Assembly (NCBI RefSeq): GCF_015352975.1
Contig: NZ_JACYIZ010000002.1
Coordinates: forward strand, 248,001 to 312,000
Reading direction: 5' to 3'
DNA: 64,000 nucleotides
Origin: Aestuariimicrobium ganziense
GTDB taxonomy: Bacteria; Actinomycetota; Actinomycetes; Propionibacteriales; Propionibacteriaceae
Positions 43,046-52,141 of the stretch are shown here, one piece after another. The position numbers and the translations under genes are program-made. Within the stretch, counting starts at the first letter, position 1, and every line of letters starts with the position of its first letter. The notes beneath the pieces were generated by a model. The model was not told the origin of the DNA, searched no databases, and worked only from the letters and a program-made list of their open reading frames with translations.

Positions 43046-45607
43046 ATGAATCCGGCCAACCTGACCCGCGCCGAAGCAGCCGACCGCGCATGCCTGGTGA
43101 CCAGCGAGTCCTACCGTGTGCACGTCGACCTGACCGGTCGCGATCTCGCCGATGCTGACACCTTCGTCTCGTCGACCACGGTCACGTTCAGCTCCGGGGC
43201 CGGGACGACCTGGATCGACCTGATCGCTGATCGGGTGCTGTCGGCCGAGTTGGACGGTGCTGCCCTCGACGCCGAGGCGTTCACCGGCCACCGGATGCCG
43301 CTGGAACTCTCCGAGGGCGACCACGAACTGACCATCGTCGCGCTGTGCCGCTACTCCCACACCGGCGAGGGCCTGCACCGGTTCGTCGACCCCGCAGACC
43401 AGTTGGTCTACCTCTACACCCAGTTCGAGATCGCCGACGCCCGGCGGATGTTCGCCTGCTTCGACCAGCCCGACCTGAAGGCCACGTTCACGCTGTCGGT
43501 GCTCGCCCCGGCCCACTGGACCGTCGTGTCGAACGCCCCGGCCGTCGATCCCGAGCCGACCGACGACGACGCCGCACTGTGGAGCTTCGAGCCCACCCCG
43601 CCGATGTCGACCTACATCACCGCGCTGGTCGCCGGTGACTACCACGTGGTGCGCGACACGCTCACCTCGACCACCGGCGAGGTGCCTGCCTCGGTGATGT
43701 GCCGCCAGAGCGTGGTCGAGCACCTCGATGCCGAGCGGATCCTCACCACCACCCAGCGCGGGTTCACCGTGTTCGAGGAGGCCTTCGGCGTCGGCTACCC
43801 GTTCGGCACCTACGACCAAGTGTTCGTGCCCGAGTTCAACGCCGGCGCGATGGAGAACGCGGGCTGCGTCACCATCCGAGACGAGTACCTGTTCCGGTCG
43901 CGGGTGACCGCTGCGGCCCACGAGGCGCGCGACAACACGATCCTGCACGAACTCGCGCACATGTGGTTCGGCGACCTGGTCACCATGACCTGGTGGGACG
44001 ACCTGTGGCTCAACGAGTCGTTCGCCGAGTGGGCCTCGCACTACTGCCAGGCCAAGATCGTCGACGAGCACGGTGGGGTCGACCCCTGGGTGTCGTTCGC
44101 CAACGCGCGCAAGGGCTGGGCCTACGTCCAGGACCAGATGCCCACCACCCACCCGATCGCCGCCGACATGGTCGACCTCGAAGCGGTCGAGCAGAACTTC
44201 GACGGCATCACCTACGCCAAGGGCGCCTCGGTGCTCAAGCAGCTGGTCTCGCTGGTCGGCGAGGAGCAGTTCCTGACCGGTGTGCGCGCCTACTTCGACG
44301 AGCACGCCTGGGGCAACACCCAGCTCACCGACCTGCTCGGTGCCCTGGAGACCTCCAGCGGACGAGAGCTCGGCTGGTTCAGCGGCGAGTGGCTCGAGAA
44401 GGCCGGCGTCAACACTCTGGTGCCCGAGGTCGTCGTCAACGCCGGGGCCATTGAGTCGTTCACCATCGTCCAGACCGCCGACGCCGGCTGGCCCACGCTG
44501 CGCACCCATTCGATGGCGATCGGACTGTTCGACCTGGTCGACGGCCGTCTGGTGCGCCGCACCTCGCTGCCAGTCGAGGTCAGTGGCGAGCGCACCGAGG
44601 TGCCCGAACTGGTGGGTGAGTCGGCCGCCGACCTCGTCCTGCTCAACGACCACGACCTGACCTACGCCAAGGTGCGGTTGGACGAGTCGTCCCTGCAGAC
44701 CGCCGTCGCCCACATCGACGGTCTGGACGAGCCGCTGGGCCGGGCGATCCTGTGGGGGGCGGCCTGGGACATGTGTCGCGACGCCGAGATGGCCTCGGGC
44801 GACTACGTCGACCTGGTGCTGCGCGGCGTGGGTGGCGAGAGCGACCTGACCGCTGTCGGCACGTTGCTGCGGCAGGCTCAACTGGCCGCCACCGGCTACA
44901 CCGCCCGCGACAAGCGGGCTGCGGTGCGCGAGCGCCTGGTGGCCGGTGCGGCCGGGCTGCTCAAGGGCGCCGAGCCCGGCTCCGACCACCAGTTGGCGTT
45001 CACCAACGCGCTGGTCGCCTCGGTGCACACCCCGGCCGGGGCGGAGTTGATCCGCGGCTGGCTGGCCGGTGAGGAGGTGCCCGAGGGGCTCACCATCGAC
45101 ACCGACATGCGCTGGCGGATCATGACCGCGCTGGCGCGAATGGGTGAGGTCGGACCCGAGCAGATCGATGCCCTGCTGGCCGAGGACACCACCATCCAGG
45201 GCGCGGAGTCCGCCGCCGGGGCACGGGCCGCGCTGCCCGGGGCCGAGGCGAAGGCCACCGCGTGGGGGCTGGCCACGTCCGACACCTCGGTGCCCAACGG
45301 CACCCAGCGCCAGATCGCGATGAACTTCTGGCAGTACGACCAGTCCGAGGTGCTCAGCGACTACGTCGACCGCTACCTGTCAGTGGCCGATGAGATCTCA
45401 CGCGGCGAGCAGGGCTGGCCGACCCGCGGGCACGCGGTCGTCCAGAACGTGCTGACCTGGCTGTTCCCCGGTGACGGGGACGAGGCTGTGCTGGCCAGGG
45501 TGGATGCGTGGCTCACCGCCAACGATCCCTCCGACCAGGTGAAGCGCACGGTGACCGAGCGCCGGGACGCGCTGGCGCGGGCGCTGCGCTGCCAGGCGGT
45601 CAGCTGA
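43046..45607 (+). CDS. pepN: Aminopeptidase N (M1 family)
   Basis: The 853-residue zinc metallopeptidase removes N-terminal residues from peptides in the cytosol. The N-terminal beta-domain is followed by the exopeptidase motif GAMEN (about residues 268-272). The zinc site is [24 protein letters not shown], written in two parts because of length: [10 protein letters not shown] (about 302-311) and WLNESFAEW (about 321-329). A proton-donor Tyr lies in [17 protein letters not shown] (about 390), and a helical C-domain follows. Length and order match actinobacterial PepN. It is divergent from the DsbA-like gene. Confidence 0.97.
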   Translation: MNPANLTRAEAADRACLVTSESYRVHVDLTGRDLADADTFVSSTTVTFSSGAGTTWIDLIADRVLSAELDGAALDAEAFTGHRMPLELSEGDHELTIVALCRYSHTGEGLHRFVDPADQLVYLYTQFEIADARRMFACFDQPDLKATFTLSVLAPAHWTVVSNAPAVDPEPTDDDAALWSFEPTPPMSTYITALVAGDYHVVRDTLTSTTGEVPASVMCRQSVVEHLDAERILTTTQRGFTVFEEAFGVGYPFGTYDQVFVPEFNAGAMENAGCVTIRDEYLFRSRVTAAAHEARDNTILHELAHMWFGDLVTMTWWDDLWLNESFAEWASHYCQAKIVDEHGGVDPWVSFANARKGWAYVQDQMPTTHPIAADMVDLEAVEQNFDGITYAKGASVLKQLVSLVGEEQFLTGVRAYFDEHAWGNTQLTDLLGALETSSGRELGWFSGEWLEKAGVNTLVPEVVVNAGAIESFTIVQTADAGWPTLRTHSMAIGLFDLVDGRLVRRTSLPVEVSGERTEVPELVGESAADLVLLNDHDLTYAKVRLDESSLQTAVAHIDGLDEPLGRAILWGAAWDMCRDAEMASGDYVDLVLRGVGGESDLTAVGTLLRQAQLAATGYTARDKRAAVRERLVAGAAGLLKGAEPGSDHQLAFTNALVASVHTPAGAELIRGWLAGEEVPEGLTIDTDMRWRIMTALARMGEVGPEQIDALLAEDTTIQGAESAAGARAALPGAEAKATAWGLATSDTSVPNGTQRQIAMNFWQYDQSEVLSDYVDRYLSVADEISRGEQGWPTRGHAVVQNVLTWLFPGDGDEAVLARVDAWLTANDPSDQVKRTVTERRDALARALRCQAVS

Positions 45608-45640
45608 GGCTGGTCCCTTCCGGGCGAGCCGCGGTGGGGC

Positions 45641-45904
45641 TCAGGCGCTACGTCGAGCCTGGCCCTCGGCGGGCAGGGCGAGGTCGTCGGCGACACCGTC
45701 GCCATCAAGCTCGACCATGCCGACCGCCCGGGCGTCCTCACGGCCGCGGGCACGCCACTCGGGCGCCTTGAAGATCGCGACGACGATCGCACCGACCCCC
45801 AGCGGCACCACCACGGTGAGCATCAGCAGGAACAGGCCCGACACGGGCTCAGGCTGGGGCCAGCCGGGGAACACCTTCAGCGGGAGCAGCACGAGCTCAG
45901 TCAT
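45641..45904 (-). CDS. Small single-helix membrane protein
   Basis: The 87-residue protein starts MTELVLLPLKVFPGWPQPEP and has one clear membrane helix (about residues 22-45, SGLFLLMLTVVVPLGVGAIV onward). A polar cytosolic tail (EWRARGREDARAVGMVELDG onward) follows. It has no motif I recognise. The start is fixed by a TACTGT box 7 bases upstream. It is convergent with pepN and divergent from pyrB. Confidence 0.72.
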   Translation of the reverse strand: MTELVLLPLKVFPGWPQPEPVSGLFLLMLTVVVPLGVGAIVVAIFKAPEWRARGREDARAVGMVELDGDGVADDLALPAEGQARRSA

Positions 45905-45911
45905 GGGGCAC

Positions 45912-45917
45912 ACAGTA
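45912..45917 (-). promoter_or_regulatory. -10 box TACTGT of a leaderless gene
   Basis: On the minus strand TACTGT lies 7 bases before the ATG at 45904. Confidence 0.5.
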
Positions 45918-45931
45918 GCCAAACCGGACCC

Positions 45932-45962
45932 CCACTGTCGCCCAGTGGCGCTGTGCTAAGTT
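45932..45962 (+). promoter_or_regulatory. pyrB promoter region with a small inverted repeat
   Basis: An inverted repeat CCACTG-N5-CAGTGG (45932-45948) is followed by TAAGTT (45957-45962), a plausible -10 box. The 34-base leader to the GTG at 45997 contains the ribosome binding site CGGAGG. The repeat might be an operator; this is weak evidence. Confidence 0.35.
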
Positions 45963-45996
45963 CCGAGCGTTCCGCCACTGCCCCTCGGAGGCGCCC

Positions 45997-47061
45997 GTGT
46001 CGCACGTCCAGTCCGCTCCCCACCACGGGGACCACCTGCCCCCCTTCGAGACCGGACGGCACCTGTTGTCGGTGCAGCAGTTCGATCGCTCGCGGCTGCA
46101 CGAACTGTTCGCCCTGGCCGACGTGGTCACCCCCATCGCCCAACGGCGCGGAGTCTGCACGGTGCTCGACGGTGCGGTGCTCGGCAGCCTGTTCTTCGAA
46201 CCCTCGACCCGCACCCGGTTGTCGTTCGAGTCGGCCTTCCTGCGGCTGGGCGGTGAGGTGACCACCACCACCGGCTTCACCTTCTCGTCGATGGCCAAGG
46301 GTGAGTCGATCGCCGACACCTCCCGGGTGGTCAGCGGCTACTCCGACGTGCTGGTCGTCCGCCATCCCGACGAGGGGTCGGTGGCCGAGTTCGCCGCCCA
46401 CAGCGTCGTCCCGGTGATCAACGGAGGTGACGGCGCCGGTGAGCACCCGTCGCAGGCACTGCTAGACACCTACACCCTCAAGCGCGAACTCGAGGCCCGC
46501 GGCACCGGCATCGACCACGCGACGGTCGCGGTCGTGGGCGACCTGAAGTACGGACGAACCGTGCACTCGTTGATCAAGTTGCTGGCCGTCTACGAGGGCC
46601 TGCACTTCCAGGTGTTCAGCCCACCCAGCCTGGAACTGCCGCCCGAGATCGCCCACTACGCCACGCTGCGCGGGCACCGGGTCACCGAGTACGACACAGT
46701 GGTCGAGGCGATCTGCGGAGCTGACGTGGTCTACGCCACCCGGGTGCAGCGCGAGCGGATGACCGAGGAGGTCGCCGCCTCGGGGGCGCTGCAGGGCAAC
46801 CTGATCGACCGCCGGGTGCTGATGGAGGCCGACGCGCTCGACATCATCATCATGCACCCGCTGCCGCGCGACTCCCGCGCCGATGCCTTCGACCTGTCCA
46901 ACGACGTGGACGACCTGCCCGGGCTGTCGATCTTCACCCAGACCGACAACGGCCTGGTCGTGCGGATGGCGATCTTCCTGACCGCCCTGGGCTGCTCGCC
47001 CGACACCGTGCGGGCCACCACCAAGCAGCGTCCCTGGGACGCCACCCTGCGCTGGGAGTGA
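45997..47061 (+). CDS. pyrB: Aspartate carbamoyltransferase
   Basis: The 354-residue enzyme forms carbamoyl-aspartate in pyrimidine synthesis. The carbamoyl-phosphate loop is FFEPSTRTRLSFESA (about residues 67-81). The moving Lys loop is FSSMAKGESIADT, the HPSQALLDTYTL segment is at about 149-160, GDLKYGRTVHSL at about 181-192, and the substrate-binding HPLPRDSRAD near 287. The C-terminal part is somewhat diverged from E. coli PyrB, so an ornithine-type paralogue was considered. GDLKYGRT and the adjoining pyrC settle it. The GTG start has a CGGAGG ribosome binding site. Confidence 0.93.
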   Translation: MSHVQSAPHHGDHLPPFETGRHLLSVQQFDRSRLHELFALADVVTPIAQRRGVCTVLDGAVLGSLFFEPSTRTRLSFESAFLRLGGEVTTTTGFTFSSMAKGESIADTSRVVSGYSDVLVVRHPDEGSVAEFAAHSVVPVINGGDGAGEHPSQALLDTYTLKRELEARGTGIDHATVAVVGDLKYGRTVHSLIKLLAVYEGLHFQVFSPPSLELPPEIAHYATLRGHRVTEYDTVVEAICGADVVYATRVQRERMTEEVAASGALQGNLIDRRVLMEADALDIIIMHPLPRDSRADAFDLSNDVDDLPGLSIFTQTDNGLVVRMAIFLTALGCSPDTVRATTKQRPWDATLRWE

Positions 47062-47062
47062 C

Positions 47063-48319
47063 ATGGACGACCTGACCATCGTCGGTGCCCAACTGGCCGA
47101 CGGCACCCGCACCGACCTGCACGTCGCCGGTGGACGCTTCGTCGCCGAGTCACCGTCAGGGGCCCGCCGAATCGATGCCGACGGCCTGATCGCCCTGCCC
47201 GGCCTGGTCGACCTGCACACCCACCTGCGCGAGCCCGGCCGCGAGGAGTCCGAGACCGTCGCCACCGGAACCGCCGCCGCGGCCCGCGGTGGCTTCACCG
47301 CGGTCTTCGCGATGGCCAACACCACCCCGGTCACCGACACCGCCGAGGCGGTCGCCACCCAGCACCGACTCGCCGAGGGCGCCTCGGCCGAGGTGGTCCC
47401 GATCGGGTCGGTGACCCGTGGGTTGGCCGGGCAGGAACTGTCCGACATCGCCGGCATGCACGCCGCCGGGGTGACCGTGTTCTCCGACGACGGCTTCTCG
47501 GTGCCCACGGCCGGCCTGGTGCGGGCGGCGATGGAGCAGATGCTGCCCTTCGACGGGGTGCTCGCCGAGCACTGCCAGGACGCGACGTTGGCCGGGCCGA
47601 GCGCCTGCTGCCACGAGGGTGAGGTCTCGCGTGAGCTCGGCCACGAGGGCTGGCCGACGATGGCCGAGTCGGTGATCATCGCCCGCGACGTGCAGGTCGC
47701 CAAGGAGTTGGGGGCCCGGCTGCACATCTGCCACGTCTCGACTGCCGAGGGCGTCGAGGTGCTGCGCTGGGCCAAGGGACGAGGCGTGCGGGTGACCGCC
47801 GAGGTGATGCCTCACCACCTGCTGCTCACCCATGAGTTGCTGCGCAGCGGCGACACCACCTTCAAGGTGAACCCACCGCTTCGTCCGGCCGAGGACGTCG
47901 AGGCGGTGAGGGCCGCGCTCGAGGACGGCACGATCGACATCGTCGCCACCGACCACGCCCCGCACCGGGCCGCCGACAAGGACAAGCCGTTCGCCGACGC
48001 CTCACCCGGGTTGGTGGCGCTGGAACAGGTACTGGCCGTGGTGGTCGAGACCATGGTGCTGCCCGGCCGCATCGACTGGGCCGGGCTCGCGACGCGGATG
48101 AGCCATCGTCCTGCTGCCATCGGATCGCTGCCCCACCAGGGACGACCGATCGCTGCTGGCGAGCCGGCGAACCTGGTGCTGGTCGATCCCGCCGCCAGGG
48201 CGGTCATCGACCCTGAGCAGACCTCGTCCAAGGCCCGCAACAACCCCTACCGGGGGCTCGACCTGCCGGCGCCGGTGGTGGCGACCTACTGGCAGGGCCG
48301 TCAGACCTGGGGCGGGTGA
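47063..48319 (+). CDS. pyrC: Dihydroorotase
   Basis: The 418-residue amidohydrolase cyclises carbamoyl-aspartate to dihydroorotate. Metal ligands are in LPGLVDLHTHLREPG (His-x-His, about residues 46-60), HICHVSTAEG (His about 225) and IVATDHAPHR (Asp about 298). The EHCQDATLAG segment (about 170) is typical of class I dihydroorotases. It starts one base after pyrB, so the two form a pyrBC operon. The 3' end overlaps the convergent PrsW remnant by 19 bases. Confidence 0.96.
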   Translation: MDDLTIVGAQLADGTRTDLHVAGGRFVAESPSGARRIDADGLIALPGLVDLHTHLREPGREESETVATGTAAAARGGFTAVFAMANTTPVTDTAEAVATQHRLAEGASAEVVPIGSVTRGLAGQELSDIAGMHAAGVTVFSDDGFSVPTAGLVRAAMEQMLPFDGVLAEHCQDATLAGPSACCHEGEVSRELGHEGWPTMAESVIIARDVQVAKELGARLHICHVSTAEGVEVLRWAKGRGVRVTAEVMPHHLLLTHELLRSGDTTFKVNPPLRPAEDVEAVRAALEDGTIDIVATDHAPHRAADKDKPFADASPGLVALEQVLAVVVETMVLPGRIDWAGLATRMSHRPAAIGSLPHQGRPIAAGEPANLVLVDPAARAVIDPEQTSSKARNNPYRGLDLPAPVVATYWQGRQTWGG

Positions 48320-48789
48320 ACGACCGGCCCTGTGCTCGTCTGCGAAGGGCTGGGCTTGACCGGCCGTCGGCTGCGATGGATCAGCCAGAGCAGGGCGGCC
48401 ACGCTGACGACCACCACGCCCACGTGCATGCCTGAGGCCACACCCAGGGCGGTGCCGGCCCTGACGTCGCGTGCGCGGGTCGAGAGCAGCAGGACCGCGA
48501 CCGGGACGATCAGCTTCGAGGCCTCTTCGATCAAACCGACCCCTGGCATCGGCGCCACCGACAGTTGGCGCAGCGTGTCGTACTCCAGCACCCCGGCCAC
48601 CACGGTGCCGACCAAGCCTCCCGCGGCCGCCGCCACGACGACGGTCGACAGGTCGACGACCTGGTCGCGGCCGCCGACAGTGGCGAAGACCAGCACCGCC
48701 AGCGGCACGGTCGCGGCACCGATCAGCACGGCGAGCCAAGCCAGCCGACGCCACCACTGGGTTCGCGGTTCAGGTGCCACGGTCTGCAT
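48301..48789 (-). pseudogene. PrsW-like intramembrane protease with a large internal deletion
   Basis: The 162-codon frame starts MQTVAPEPRTQWWRRLAWLA and shows three membrane segments. The third contains the PrsW motif in VGLIEEASKLIVPVAVLL (the EExxK signature). After GTALGVASGM, where intact PrsW proteins continue into the FxxxE and HxxxD/H helices, the sequence jumps to HVGVVVVSVAALLWLIHRSR and ends. About half of a normal ~350-residue protein, including the other metal-binding motifs, is missing in frame. A product may still be made but should lack protease activity. Confidence 0.65.
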
Positions 48790-48882
48790 GGACGACACGT
48801 TGGCCCCGGGCGCAAGGACGCCGCGATAGGACCTTCGGCTGATCGGAGCGAGCCCTGAGGTGGATGTGCGTCGGGGTGCCCG

Positions 48883-49602
48883 GTGACCACAGTGGTGGGC
48901 ATGGATGGCGCAGAACAACGACGGGCCGTGGTGCTCGTCCAGGCCATGGTCGCCGGGGTGGTGTTCGGCGGAATCAGCATGAAGTTGCTCGACCACTGGT
49001 CACCCAAGGTTTCGGGTGCCAGTGACGCCACCCCCTGGGAGCGCCTCGTCGACCTGTTGGTGACGTTGACCAGCGGAACGTGGGCGTGGGCGGTGCTCGT
49101 GGTGGTGGGGACAGCCGTGCTCACCCGTTCGGCTGGCGCCGACAGGCCCGGCGAGGTGGGACCCCCTGGGCAGCGGGTGGACCGATGGCTGTGGGGCTGG
49201 GCGGTGGCCACGGTGATGCTCTCGGCCATCTCGATCACCTGGTACGGCGTGGCCGACCTCAGCGGGGGCGGTGACGGTGACGACTGGTTGACGCGGGTGG
49301 CGCTGCTGGTGCCGTTGTGCGCGGTGATCGCGGCGGCCCTGGCCGTGGTCGGCGTGTTCTGGCGCGACCGGGACTGGTTCGGGCTGGCCGCGAGGTTGGC
49401 GCTGCCGGCGGGGTTGGCGCTGGTGTTGGTGGCCGCTCCCCCACCTTCGCTTGCCTACGGGGGCATGGCCGCCATCGACCGGGCTGTCTGGTGGACCCAG
49501 CACGCGCTCGGGGCGCTGTGGGCCGGTGGCGTCCTCGTCCACGCCCTGGTCGAGCGCCACGGACGAACTGACCAGGCGGTGGTCAGCGTCGGGTCAGCTT
49601 GA
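48883..49602 (+). CDS. Multi-pass membrane protein of unknown function
   Basis: The 239-residue protein has about six hydrophobic segments: near residues 16-33 (VVLVQAMVAGVVFGGISM), 66-83, 104-122, 135-158, 165-184 and 205-222. The layout and the last helix (WWTQHALGALWAGGVLVHAL) faintly recall copper-resistance CopD-like or cytochrome-b-type membrane proteins, but no metal or haem ligand pattern is clear. It begins with GTG and is divergent from the PrsW remnant. Its 3' end overlaps the DUF2249 gene by 20 bases. Confidence 0.68.
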   Translation: MTTVVGMDGAEQRRAVVLVQAMVAGVVFGGISMKLLDHWSPKVSGASDATPWERLVDLLVTLTSGTWAWAVLVVVGTAVLTRSAGADRPGEVGPPGQRVDRWLWGWAVATVMLSAISITWYGVADLSGGGDGDDWLTRVALLVPLCAVIAAALAVVGVFWRDRDWFGLAARLALPAGLALVLVAAPPPSLAYGGMAAIDRAVWWTQHALGALWAGGVLVHALVERHGRTDQAVVSVGSA

Positions 49603-49894
49603 TCCGCCAGGCCTCGGGCCCCTGCTCGAGGTAGCTGGCCTCGACGGCGTCGCCGTGCAACTGACCGATCTGGGCCAGCAGCGGCTTCGGGTCGTGTGGT
49701 GCCACCAGCACCATCGCCTCGCCGGGGTGCAGGCTGCCGAGGGCCCCGAGGATCGCCCCGTGGCGAATGCGGTGCGGGATCGCCCGGGCGTCGATCTCGG
49801 GCAGGTCGTGGTCGTGTCCGCCGCAGCCGCAGCTTTGTTTCTCGGCGAGGGGCTTGTCGGTGAGGGGCTTGTCGGTGAGGGGCAGTTCGGTCAT
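49583..49894 (-). CDS. DUF2249 domain protein
   Basis: The 103-residue protein has a low-complexity N-terminus with a repeated LTDKP unit (PLTDKPLTDKPLAEK). A CGCGGHDHD metal-binding-like stretch (about residues 22-30) follows, then a DUF2249/TusA-like fold (LPEIDARAIPHRIRHGAILG, then EAMVLVAPHDPKPLLAQI). DUF2249 proteins are small and occur with haem, nitrosative-stress and redox genes; their function is not settled. AGGAGG just before the ATG gives a strong ribosome binding site. It lies divergent from the fur-katA operon. Confidence 0.8.
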   Translation of the reverse strand: MTELPLTDKPLTDKPLAEKQSCGCGGHDHDLPEIDARAIPHRIRHGAILGALGSLHPGEAMVLVAPHDPKPLLAQIGQLHGDAVEASYLEQGPEAWRIKLTRR

Positions 49895-49962
49895 GGTTCC
49901 TCCTTCCGCCATCCTTGCACAAGTTTCTCGTGTCAATTCAGGTCGTGTGTTCACCTTCATTT

Positions 49963-49976
49963 GAACTGATCAATTC
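49963..49976. promoter_or_regulatory. Candidate operator upstream of fur-katA
   Basis: GAACTGATCAATTC is a palindrome with one mismatched pair. It lies 5 bases before the -10 box of the Fur-family gene. Its AT-rich dyad resembles PerR/Fur-type operators, and the position would block RNA polymerase. Confidence 0.5.
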
Positions 49977-49981
49977 TTTGA

Positions 49982-49987
49982 TAGGGT
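49982..49987 (+). promoter_or_regulatory. -10 box TAGGGT of the fur-katA operon
   Basis: TAGGGT lies 6 bases before the ATG at 49994, so the transcript is probably leaderless. Confidence 0.5.
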
Positions 49988-49993
49988 GGGGCC

Positions 49994-50485
49994 ATGCCCG
50001 ACCGACTGCTCAGCGCCGACAGCCCTGCGGCTGCTGAGGCTCTGCGACAGGCAGGTCTGCGCATCACCCGGCAGCGGCTGGCGGTGATCGATGCCATCCG
50101 GACGCACCCCCATGCCAGTGTCGACGAGATCCTCGAGCAGCTCGGCGCGGGTGCGAGCATCACCCGGCAGGCGATCTACCTGATCGTCGCTGACCTCAGC
50201 CAGGCCGGCATCGTCCGTCGCCTCGACCTGCCCGGCCATGCGTCCCGCTACGAACTGGACGAGCACGACAACCACCACCACGCGGTCTGCGACAGCTGTG
50301 GGCTGGTGCTCGACGTGCCCTGCCACACCGGGTCGGCCCCCTGTCTGGAGGCGCCGGTCCCCCTCGCCCTCGACGTCCGCGTCGCCGACGTCGTCTACCG
50401 CGGCCTGTGCCGCGACTGCACCACCACCGAGCTTCCCGCAGCCTCGTCCAGAACCGGGCGAGGACGAACGCACGAAGGAGAATGA
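49994..50485 (+). CDS. Fur-family peroxide/metal regulator
   Basis: The 163-residue protein has the Fur winged helix ([20 protein letters not shown], about residues 23-42; recognition helix near [14 protein letters not shown]). The C-terminal dimerisation domain carries the metal-binding motif [13 protein letters not shown] (about 92-104) and a second Cys pair (GLCRDC, about 142-147), so a structural zinc site is complete. Fusion to the katA operon by an overlap of the stop codon points to a PerR/CatR/FurA-type repressor that responds to peroxide. The upstream dyad probably mediates autoregulation. Confidence 0.9.
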   Translation: MPDRLLSADSPAAAEALRQAGLRITRQRLAVIDAIRTHPHASVDEILEQLGAGASITRQAIYLIVADLSQAGIVRRLDLPGHASRYELDEHDNHHHAVCDSCGLVLDVPCHTGSAPCLEAPVPLALDVRVADVVYRGLCRDCTTTELPAASSRTGRGRTHEGE

Positions 50486-51951
50486 TGACCAACCCGTCCC
50501 AGCCCAACCCGGCGAGCACCGGCTCGACCACGCAGGCCGGCATCCCGGCCGTCAGTGACCGCAACTCCCTCACCGTCGGCCCGAACGGACCGATCGTCCT
50601 GCACGACCACCACCTGGTCGAGACCCTGGCGCACTTCAACCGGATGAACGTGCCCGAGCGTCGTCCGCACGCCAAGGGCGCCGGCGCATTCGGCACCTTC
50701 GAGACCACCGAGGACATCAGCCAGTACACCAAGGCCGCCCTGTTCCAGCCCGGCGTGAGCACCCGCACCCTGCTGCGCTTCTCGACCGTGGCCGGCGAGC
50801 TGGGTTCGCCCGACACCTGGCGCGACGTGCGTGGTTTCGCGCTGAAGTTCTACACCACCGAGGGCAACTTCGACCTGGTCGGCAACAACACCCCGGTCTT
50901 CTTCGTGCGTGATCCGATGAAGTTCCCGCACTTCATCCGTTCGCAGAAGCGCCTGCCCGACACCGGCCTGCGCGACGCCACCATGCAGTGGGACTTCTGG
51001 ACGCAGAACCCTGAGACCGCCCACCAGGTCACCTACCTGATGGGTGATCGTGGCCTGCCCAAGAGCTGGCGGACGATGAACGGCTACGGCTCGCACACCT
51101 ACATGTGGGTCAACGCCGCCGGTGAGAAGTTCTGGGTGAAGTACCACTTCATCAGCCAGCTGGGGGTCGAGAACTTCACCGCCGACGACGCCGAGGCCAT
51201 GGCCGGCGCGGACGCCGACCACCACCGTCGTGACCTCAACGAGGCCATCGCCCGCGGTGAGTTCCCCCAGTGGGACCTCTACGTGCAGGTGATGCCGTAC
51301 TCCGAGGCGAACGACTACCGGTTCAACCCGTTCGACCTGACCAAGACCTGGTCGAAGAAGGACTACCCGCGCATCAAGGTCGGCACGCTGACCCTGAACG
51401 AGAACCCGGCCAACTTCTTCGCCGAGATCGAGCAGGCCGCGTTCAGCCCCGGCAACATGGTTCCGGGCATGGGCATGAGCCCCGACAAGATGCTGCTCGG
51501 CCGCAACTTGTCCTACGCCGACGCCCAGCGCTACCGCATCGGGACGAACTTCCAGCAGCTGCCGGTCAACAAGCCGGTGACGCAGGTGCACTCGTACAAC
51601 TTCGAGGGCAACATGACCTACGAGCACCGCGGCAACGACCGGGTCTACGCCCCGAACTCGTTCGGTGACTCCTGGTCAGACCAGGAGGGCCCGGTCGACA
51701 ACTCGTGGGAGTCCGACGGCGAACTCGTCCGCCAGGCCTACACCCTGCACGCCGAGGACGACGACTTCGGCCAGCCGGGCACGCTGTACCGCGAGGTGTT
51801 CGACGATGCCGCCCGTGCGCGCTTCCTCGAGACCCTGACCGGTCAGGGCAAGGCGATCAACGTCGACGTGGTTCGTGAGAACTTCTTCCAGTACTGGACG
51901 AACGTCGACGCCAACCTGGGAGCCCAGCTGCGCGCTGCCGTCGCCGGCTGA
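50485..51951 (+). CDS. katA: Monofunctional haem catalase
   Basis: The 488-residue clade 3 type catalase breaks down hydrogen peroxide in the cytosol. The distal His is in [14 protein letters not shown] (His62), the distal Asn in [13 protein letters not shown] (about 135), and the proximal Tyr in [17 protein letters not shown] (about 345). The residue before the His is Pro where most relatives have Val, otherwise the motif is normal. Two ATGs overlap the fur stop (ATGATGA). The second, at 50485, has the better spacing to GAAGGAG. It is co-transcribed with its probable regulator. Confidence 0.96.
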   Translation: MTNPSQPNPASTGSTTQAGIPAVSDRNSLTVGPNGPIVLHDHHLVETLAHFNRMNVPERRPHAKGAGAFGTFETTEDISQYTKAALFQPGVSTRTLLRFSTVAGELGSPDTWRDVRGFALKFYTTEGNFDLVGNNTPVFFVRDPMKFPHFIRSQKRLPDTGLRDATMQWDFWTQNPETAHQVTYLMGDRGLPKSWRTMNGYGSHTYMWVNAAGEKFWVKYHFISQLGVENFTADDAEAMAGADADHHRRDLNEAIARGEFPQWDLYVQVMPYSEANDYRFNPFDLTKTWSKKDYPRIKVGTLTLNENPANFFAEIEQAAFSPGNMVPGMGMSPDKMLLGRNLSYADAQRYRIGTNFQQLPVNKPVTQVHSYNFEGNMTYEHRGNDRVYAPNSFGDSWSDQEGPVDNSWESDGELVRQAYTLHAEDDDFGQPGTLYREVFDDAARARFLETLTGQGKAINVDVVRENFFQYWTNVDANLGAQLRAAVAG

Positions 51952-51967
51952 GGCCGCTGAGCCCCAC

Positions 51968-52021
51968 ATGATTCGTGGCGCGGAACGCACTGAACTCAGT
52001 GCGTTTCGCGCCACAGATCAT
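51968..52021. repeat. 54-bp near-perfect palindrome after katA
   Basis: Two 26-bp arms (51968-51993 and 51996-52021) are separated by two bases and differ at three positions. The tips read ATGAT/ATCAT, and each arm contains a GTGGCGCG-type core and AACGCACTGA. It lies 17 bases after the katA stop. It could work as a transcription terminator for katA, or be an insertion-type repeat. Confidence 0.8.
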
Positions 52022-52066
52022 TTCGGGACGAGGCGCACGTGGGCGAGCGGGCCGGGGCCACCACTG

Positions 52067-52136
52067 CTTCCCCCGCACGAAGATCGAGTTCCCGCACCAA
52101 CGGTGGTGCGGGAACTCGATTTAGCTGCGGGGGAAG
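52067..52136. repeat. Nested palindromic interspersed repeat, copy C
   Basis: This 70-bp copy is very similar to 6884-6954. Outer arms are CTTCCCCCGCAC and GCGGGGGAAG. The inner inverted repeat has 16-bp arms starting ATCGAGTTCCCGCACC and a four-base centre (AACG). It lies between the convergent ends of katA and the PfkB kinase gene. Confidence 0.85.
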
Positions 52137-52141
52137 GGGCG

